The position numbers were made by a program, and so were the translations under genes. Below the pieces are notes generated by a model. That model had not been told where the DNA came from, made no database searches, and saw only the letters and a program-made list of their open reading frames with translations. From positions 1 through 64,000 of the forward strand of contig RPFO01001124.1 in assembly GCA_009746045.1 (NCBI GenBank): 64,000 nt of DNA, in the 5' to 3' direction. Shown here in pieces: positions 59,001 through 64,000 of this stretch; position 1 is the first letter of the stretch, and the number at the start of each line of letters is the position of its first letter. The DNA comes from Mesostigma viride. Taxonomy: Eukaryota; Streptophyta; Mesostigmatophyceae; Mesostigmatales; Mesostigmataceae.

Positions 59001-60738
59001 GGCACCACAATAATGCTTCATAGGCCAAGCGATAAACACTAAAGAATGCCAGCTGATTCATTACGCTCTGCATCACACGCCCTGGGAGCAACCGCACCCC
59101 TCCACACGCCCGCCTGGTCATGTGCAGTCTACACTGGTGCGATTCCAGGCAGGATGGCCTTCCTTGGCAATATCCAGAGCCAGCGGCAGCCCAGTGTGAA
59201 GCACAGCGAGCCTTCATGCCATAGCAGCCGCTGTGTGCAAATGTGTTCTGTGAAATGCTGTCCTCCTTACAGAGTCACCTCCTTGGGCGGAATGGCACAT
59301 GACACCATGTGGCAGTTTGGGGGGAACTAACGCCATGCAATGGCCAGTCTCTCCATCAACGGCACATGGAATTCGGTGGATGGGCACGTGTGCGGCAGCT
59401 GGCGTAGAAGTTTAAATAAACTGCACCAAGAATTCAAGTAAACTGTGCGAAAAGTCTGCACTGACGGTTCCTCTGCCCGATGATGACAAAGTTGACTGTG
59501 CCCACAACTCACCGGTGCTGATCTGCCCGATGAGCGCGCGGATGGCCTCCTTGGTCGCCTCGTTCTGCTCCTTGGCCGACTTGAGCTCTTTCTTCTCCAC
59601 CTTGATGACCGATTCTGGTGAGAGAGGGAGGGGGGGGGAAGGCATGCATTGCCGGTGGGAAGAGGTGGGAGGGGCATGCATGGCGGGGACAGCAGAGACA
59701 GGGGAGGGAGGGGTGAGGAGAAGGAGAAGGAGAAGGAGAAGGAGAAGGAGAAGGAGAAGGAGAAGGGGGGGATGAAGGTAGGGACTGCGTGGGGTGATAA
59801 TGGGGAGTGAGCGAAGGAATTAATCGTGGATATCACCAAGCAAACTGCCACAACAGACACAATGCCACCTGTGAACTACTGCCCTGGTGTAGCACCGTGA
59901 AAAAACAATGAAAATACATAGCTTCAAGCACAGTACAGTTATAGATATAACGTGTGAAAGCGTTTTTTGGATTGCTTGCTTGTGTCCATCCAAATGCTCA
60001 CGCACCGACTTCTGGATTGCTCTCCCCGCTGGTGGCGCCCTTGGCGATTCTGCTCATGAACCCTTCCTTCGTCTCAAGCTCCAGATAGTCAAACTTAAGC
60101 TTGGAAAAGAGCTCCTGCATCATATGGAGGTTGCGTTCACGCAAAGGAATAGCGATGTTCACGTTTCGTTGAATGTAAAACTCTCGCGGGAATTTCATTC
60201 AAGGAAACGAGGTTGCCCTTGCAAAGACTAGTTATCAGATATTCATGGTTAGAAACCAGGCCAACTTCCTGTGTCGGCTAGGGCAAGAAGCGTGGCTGAA
60301 TTGCTTACGTGCAGACGTCGAAGCTCCGCTTCACTCTTCCCCTTTCCTTGTACGATCGCCACTTCTTTGACCTTTTCGAAACGCTCACAGGACGCCTTCA
60401 GGCTTTCGAGCACCCTGTGGTAAGCAAGCACGAACACATATAGGGTAAATACCGTCAGAGAGCGTGTACTCCGTGGAAGTCACCCCTCCCTGGTGGACTA
60501 TGAGTTGCATTCCCTTTCATCCCGTTGCCAACCGGCAATTAGCAGCAAAGAGATAATGGTAACTAAACCGCGCTAACCTCAACAAATTTTCAGGCGTTGG
60601 GTCTGCAACGCTGCGTTGAAGTAACATGGTCGGTGCGTTCATCAATTCAGGGGAGTGCAAAAAAGCATCCCCGAAACTACTCGTGATGTCGCCGAAACTG
60701 AGCCTCTTGGCCACAGCCGGCGTTATGACCGACGCCAT
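53071..60738 (-). CDS. Coiled-coil protein, possible kinetochore (Spc25/KNL1-like) component
   Basis: Minus-strand gene; exons 60738-60578, 60414-60309, 60114-60006, 59614-59513, 58251-58199, 57587-57543, 55516-55424, 54743-54643, 54134-53831 and 53139-53071. They join in phase with GT-AG ends to 380 aa. The end is less sure, because the terminal CTG-TAA overlaps a good donor (GTAAGC). N-terminus: KRLSFGD (11-17), resembling the PP1-docking RVxF motif used by KNL1. Residues ~50-255 are helical and heptad-like (VLESLKASCERFEKVKEV, VEKKELKSAKEQNEA, LAALRAELQQAQWDLL). Residues 255-380 begin WYREMLRLLSNVSG and continue with beta-like segments (GIVSLAVTTVL, HVITLVVDCESGALREL), the coiled-coil-then-small-domain layout of RWD kinetochore proteins. 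The gene model is good; the function is an inference from architecture only. Confidence 0.6.
55528..55660 (-). repeat. GGTGTG hexamer array before an acceptor
   Basis: About 20 copies on the plus strand. On the coding strand it is (CACACC)n and ends about a dozen bases upstream of the 3' splice site of exon 7 (55,516), where it acts as the C-rich tract. Confidence 0.9.
55796..56075. repeat. 35-bp intronic tandem repeat, about 8 copies
   Basis: Unit CCCCCAACATAACCAGCTA continuing TGGGATGACGTTGTG, with C/A and G/T variants. It lies in intron 6 of the coiled-coil gene. Confidence 0.9.
58505..58686. repeat. 14-bp intronic minisatellite, about 13 copies
   Basis: Perfect tandem repeats of TATAGTGCACCTGC in intron 4 of the coiled-coil gene. 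Each unit contains the palindrome GTGCAC and the E-box-like CACCTG. Confidence 0.92.
59715..59766 (-). repeat. GGAGAA hexamer array
   Basis: About 8 copies on the plus strand. On the coding strand it is a TTCTCC pyrimidine tract about 100 nt upstream of exon 4 (59,614) of the coiled-coil gene. Confidence 0.9.
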
Positions 60739-61659
60739 GTTGTTTTCTCCTATGATTTCCAGCTATCAGCTACAGAAATCGTAGCCGGCTTGTCAGCTAA
60801 ATTCCTTTTGCGACCTTTTAAACTTTTCTACGGGTCCGTGGAGCTCTCACACACACGCAATAATAAATACAACAGGTACTTAAAAGTGTCTTTAGGACAG
60901 GCAATGACCTTGGTATTGCCGTTGGACGCACATGGGTCCATTCGACGTAGGGCGCATACATATTTGAAAAAAAATGCTTGGTAACGGGAACCACTGCTGC
61001 GCCTCAGTTCAGTTAAGTATCTGACTACCAGTCCTTAGTTAGTCAGTTAGTTATTTCTAGTTGAATCGCACGCCGCCCGTACCCGAGTGCCAAATTATGA
61101 GCCTCCCAGATAACCAGTGGTCAAGAAACATTTCTACTAGAGTTGGTTTGTTAGTACGAGATCTTTACGTACAGTTGCAAGGATTATTCGACAGACGGCA
61201 ATAATTTACCTTGTTGCATGACTTGGCATCACCGATTTTTGCGGAAATGATCGTCAAATTACCATATCCGCCCCGCATACCATTATTACTGGCGAACACT
61301 ACGCTTATCTCAAGAGTTTATGAGGCAGTTGCTTTCCATTATCAAGCTGGCACATGTTCGCGTTGTTTTGCAGGCGACACTAGGAGGAAGCTTGGGCACA
61401 AAATGAAAATGATGTAGCCTGTCATGCAATGTGCAAACTGGTCTTCTAATTGATGCAGCTAGCCTTCAATTAAGTCTAGCTCAGCAGTCGTATGGGATGA
61501 TCATCTTCTACGCGTGGAGGCAATGCTCCGCGTTATGAGTAGGCGTGCATGCCTGGGCGTGGAGCTAGCTTGCCATTCCGATTCAATCCAAACGGTTGAA
61601 GCCATGTGTGGGAATTTCTTCTCTGCACATGTCCTCAACAGTGATTAACGCAGTTGGGT
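60739..61659. promoter_or_regulatory. Divergent intergenic region
   Basis: 0.9 kb between the start of the coiled-coil gene (minus) and the EGF-containing gene (plus), likely holding both promoters. It is AT-richer than the exons. No clear core promoter element was recognised. Confidence 0.45.
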
Positions 61660-64000
61660 ATGTTTCGAGGAAAACCTCGCCCAACAGAGCGAACCCGAAA
61701 GCGGTTCATCCGCCTTGCGTGGGGGGCTATTATTTCAGCAGCACTTTTCGTTATCTATCAAGCCTTCTGGCAAGTCCGCACTTCCGGAGTCCAGGAAGCT
61801 CCCGTCAACGGTGTACATCGCTATAGCAAGGGTGCATTCCAAAACCCAGTTACATGGGACGAAAAAGCGTTTGCAGACACCGCAGGGGCGTACAGACAGA
61901 GTGAGCAGCTGCCATTTCCCTCTAACGGTGAGAATGCTGCCCCGGAAACTCCTGAAATATCCCATGAAGGGGAGATCGAGACGCCGAAGGTCTTGGAGTT
62001 CACGCATGCAGGGAGGGTAGACCCTGCTGTCACCGTTGCGGAGGCAAACGTGGTCGAATTAGAGCCCTTGATTCCTGAAAATGTGCCGCCCGATGAACCT
62101 AACCCGGGCCATACGTTGCTGGATGAGATACATGTTCCTTCAGAACCCCAAGCATCCCTTGTGGACGTAGCAAGCGATGCCGCCACTACTACCGGGATGC
62201 CAGAAGCTAGCTCGTCGAGCCAGACCGGCTTTCCCGACCTTAGCTCTCCTCTTACTGATTCGGAAACTAAATCCCTTCCCGCCGAACCCCAGGAATCATC
62301 AGCCTCTGGACCAGGCTCCGCAGAGGCGGTCCCTCGTGCCCAGGTGTCGGAGGCCAGAATGCCAGCCCTGCACCCTCATCTCCTCACGCTCCGTTCGGTC
62401 GCCAGCCTGTCGCTCGCCGGCTTCTGCCCGCCCGGTTGCGACGTGCGTGGCGTTTGCAACCCTGAGACGGGCACCTGCGAGTGCCCCCCGGGTATGCGGG
62501 GTGCCTCGTGCGACCTGTTTGTGGGGGAGGGCGGCCAGCTGTGCCCGACTGAGGGAAGCATAGGCAGCACCACTGGTGGTCACCCTCAAAGCATGGCTGA
62601 TGGTCACTATAGAGGCAATGTGGGCAGCATGGCTGGTGGTCATCATGAGGGCAGCTCTCAAAGCACGCCAGGTGGCCGCAAGGGCAGCAGGGGGGGCACG
62701 GCCAAGGGTTCAGGCCATCATATAGGGGGCCTGTGTGCTGGCGAGCTCCCCTCTTCTAACTGCTGGCAACGCTGCAACGGTCGTGGGCGGTGCCTGGACC
62801 GGGTGCCACCTGCCCACGTGTTGTTCTCCGCACGCGCGGAGGCGGCCAAGAGGAGGGCCCGCGCAGAGGCCTCGCGGGCCGATGCGTCGGCTTCGGGCGA
62901 TGGCCTAACCACACACTCGACATCGGTTGCAACGGCCTCAACAATGGCACCAACAACAGCCACAAGCATGACACCTGCGCAGCATGAGGAGGCGTTGGAG
63001 GAGCTGGTCCTGCGCGGCAGCTGCTCGTGTTTCCCTGGCTACCGCGGCCATGCGTGCGAGGACGTGCTCTTCCCCGACATGTTCTGCATCAACGCATGCC
63101 ACAGGCGAGGGATGTGCATCCAGGTATTGTGGCTGGGTGGTGGTGGATTCGGCATGGAGGTAAGGACGTGCATGCAGGCATGAAGGGTTGTCGTGCAAAG
63201 TGGTGGGGCAGGTGGGGGGGGACGTGCACACAGGTCGGTGAAATGGCAGGGTGCGTGCCTATGCAGGGAGGCCACACGGCGCGGGACGTGGATGCACACG
63301 ACTGCAGTAGTTCACCAAGGCGACCACAGCTCGAGTGGGGGGGTGGATTTCCATGGAATATAGATACTGGTTCCTTTACTCTGTATTGGCAATTAAATAA
63401 CTAATAGGTACAGGTAGGTGGACGGTATGGGATGCGCACACAGGTAGGTGACACGGCGCGGGAGGGGTCTATGGGTATATCAGCCGGGTGGCACTTGGCG
63501 TGCACTTTGCTCACAGGTAGGCAGTTGGCCTGCGATGTGCACGCAGGCAGAGTTACCTCGGCCACCACGTGTGAAGGAGCGGCGTGGCTATTCTACTTCT
63601 ACCAACTGCGAGCACTGTTGGAGTCGGACGTTCCTATCCCCACTGCTGAAACATGTACAGTAGTGGACAGTATTGTAGCCACGTCACTGCCCTACTGCGC
63701 TCTACCGCGCACCCTGCAGGGCATCTTCCTGCGTCCTGATGACCCATGTTCGTTGGTCCTGTTGCTGCCCCTGTCATTTCCCTGCAGGGCTTCTGCCTGT
63801 GCCGTCCCGGGTTCTGGGGCATCGACTGCGGCTACGATCTGCTGCTGCCCTCCCTGCAGGCATCCGCTGTCCCCCTGCTCCCCCTCCACCCCACTCGCAC
63901 ATCTGCCAGCAGCCACAAAGCCAGCAGCCGCCAACCTTCGCCGCCCACCCAGCATGGTGTGGTTGCTTTCAAGCGTTTCTCCTCCCACAAGGCGTGGTGC
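61660..64000 (+). CDS. Type II membrane protein with EGF-like modules (partial)
   Basis: Exon 1 61660-63123 (488 codons, phase 0), exon 2 from 63788, still open at the window end. The start is the ATG at 61,660, two codons into the open frame. Residues 1-18 are basic (MFRGKPRPTERTRKR), followed by one membrane segment at about 19-37 (LAWGAIISAALFVIYQAFW), giving a type II topology with the bulk in the Golgi lumen or outside. Residues 40-250 are Pro/Glu/Ser-rich. Cysteine modules of EGF-like form follow: CPPGCDVRGVCN...CECPPGMRGASC (about 254-285), CWQRCNGRGRC...CSCFPGYRGHAC (368-468) and CINACHRRGMC plus CLCRPGFWGIDC across the intron. Chlorophyte exostosin-like (GT47) glycosyltransferases often have this N-terminal layout, but no catalytic domain is inside the window, so that reading is inference. 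Confidence 0.75.

Overview
The window looks like nuclear DNA of a green alga, probably a flagellated chlorophyte or prasinophyte; this is inferred and cannot be proven here. Its genes are split by GT-AG introns. One gene resembles the ciliary TSNAXIP1 family. Copia, LINE, SINE-like and hAT-like elements are mixed with very abundant mini- and microsatellites. There is no operon organisation.

Layout. 1-21,318 is one satellite array of a ~40-bp unit, split at 11,933-18,052 by a complete Ty1/copia retrotransposon with matching LTRs and a 5-bp target duplication. The first ~1.7 kb is a base-noisy version of the array and is probably uncorrected read sequence at a contig end. 21.3-24.4 kb is a gene-free transition holding a CA/CG microsatellite, a serine-tRNA relic without an anticodon arm, a telomere-like tract and a recurring palindrome. 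24.4-29.3 kb holds decayed LINE ORF2 and ORF1 sequences and two copies of a SINE-like element. 29.5-43.1 kb (minus) is an 11-exon gene for a ~1,203-aa coiled-coil protein with a TSNAXIP1-like C-terminal half; every exon joins in phase. Its introns hold a hAT-like transposon carrying its own small gene, a hAT MITE with an exact 8-bp duplication, and several minisatellites. 44.5-47.0 kb (plus) is a 4-exon glutathione transferase of the Ure2p/YfcG type, divergent from the previous gene. 48.1-51.3 kb is a second, inverted LINE graveyard. 53.1-60.7 kb (minus) is a 10-exon coiled-coil protein, possibly a kinetochore (Spc25/KNL1-like) component. 61.7 kb to the end (plus) is the 5' part of a type II membrane protein with EGF-like modules, perhaps an exostosin-like glycosyltransferase. 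The genes form two head-to-head pairs; no shared pathway is evident.

The most unusual observation is structural. In at least ten introns across all four host genes, degenerate copies of the upstream exon's last bases plus its 5' splice site recur downstream inside the intron, in one case as five exact 86-bp repeats. Several 3' splice sites are also preceded by C-rich simple repeats. This suggests that introns here grow by tandem duplication seeded at splice junctions.
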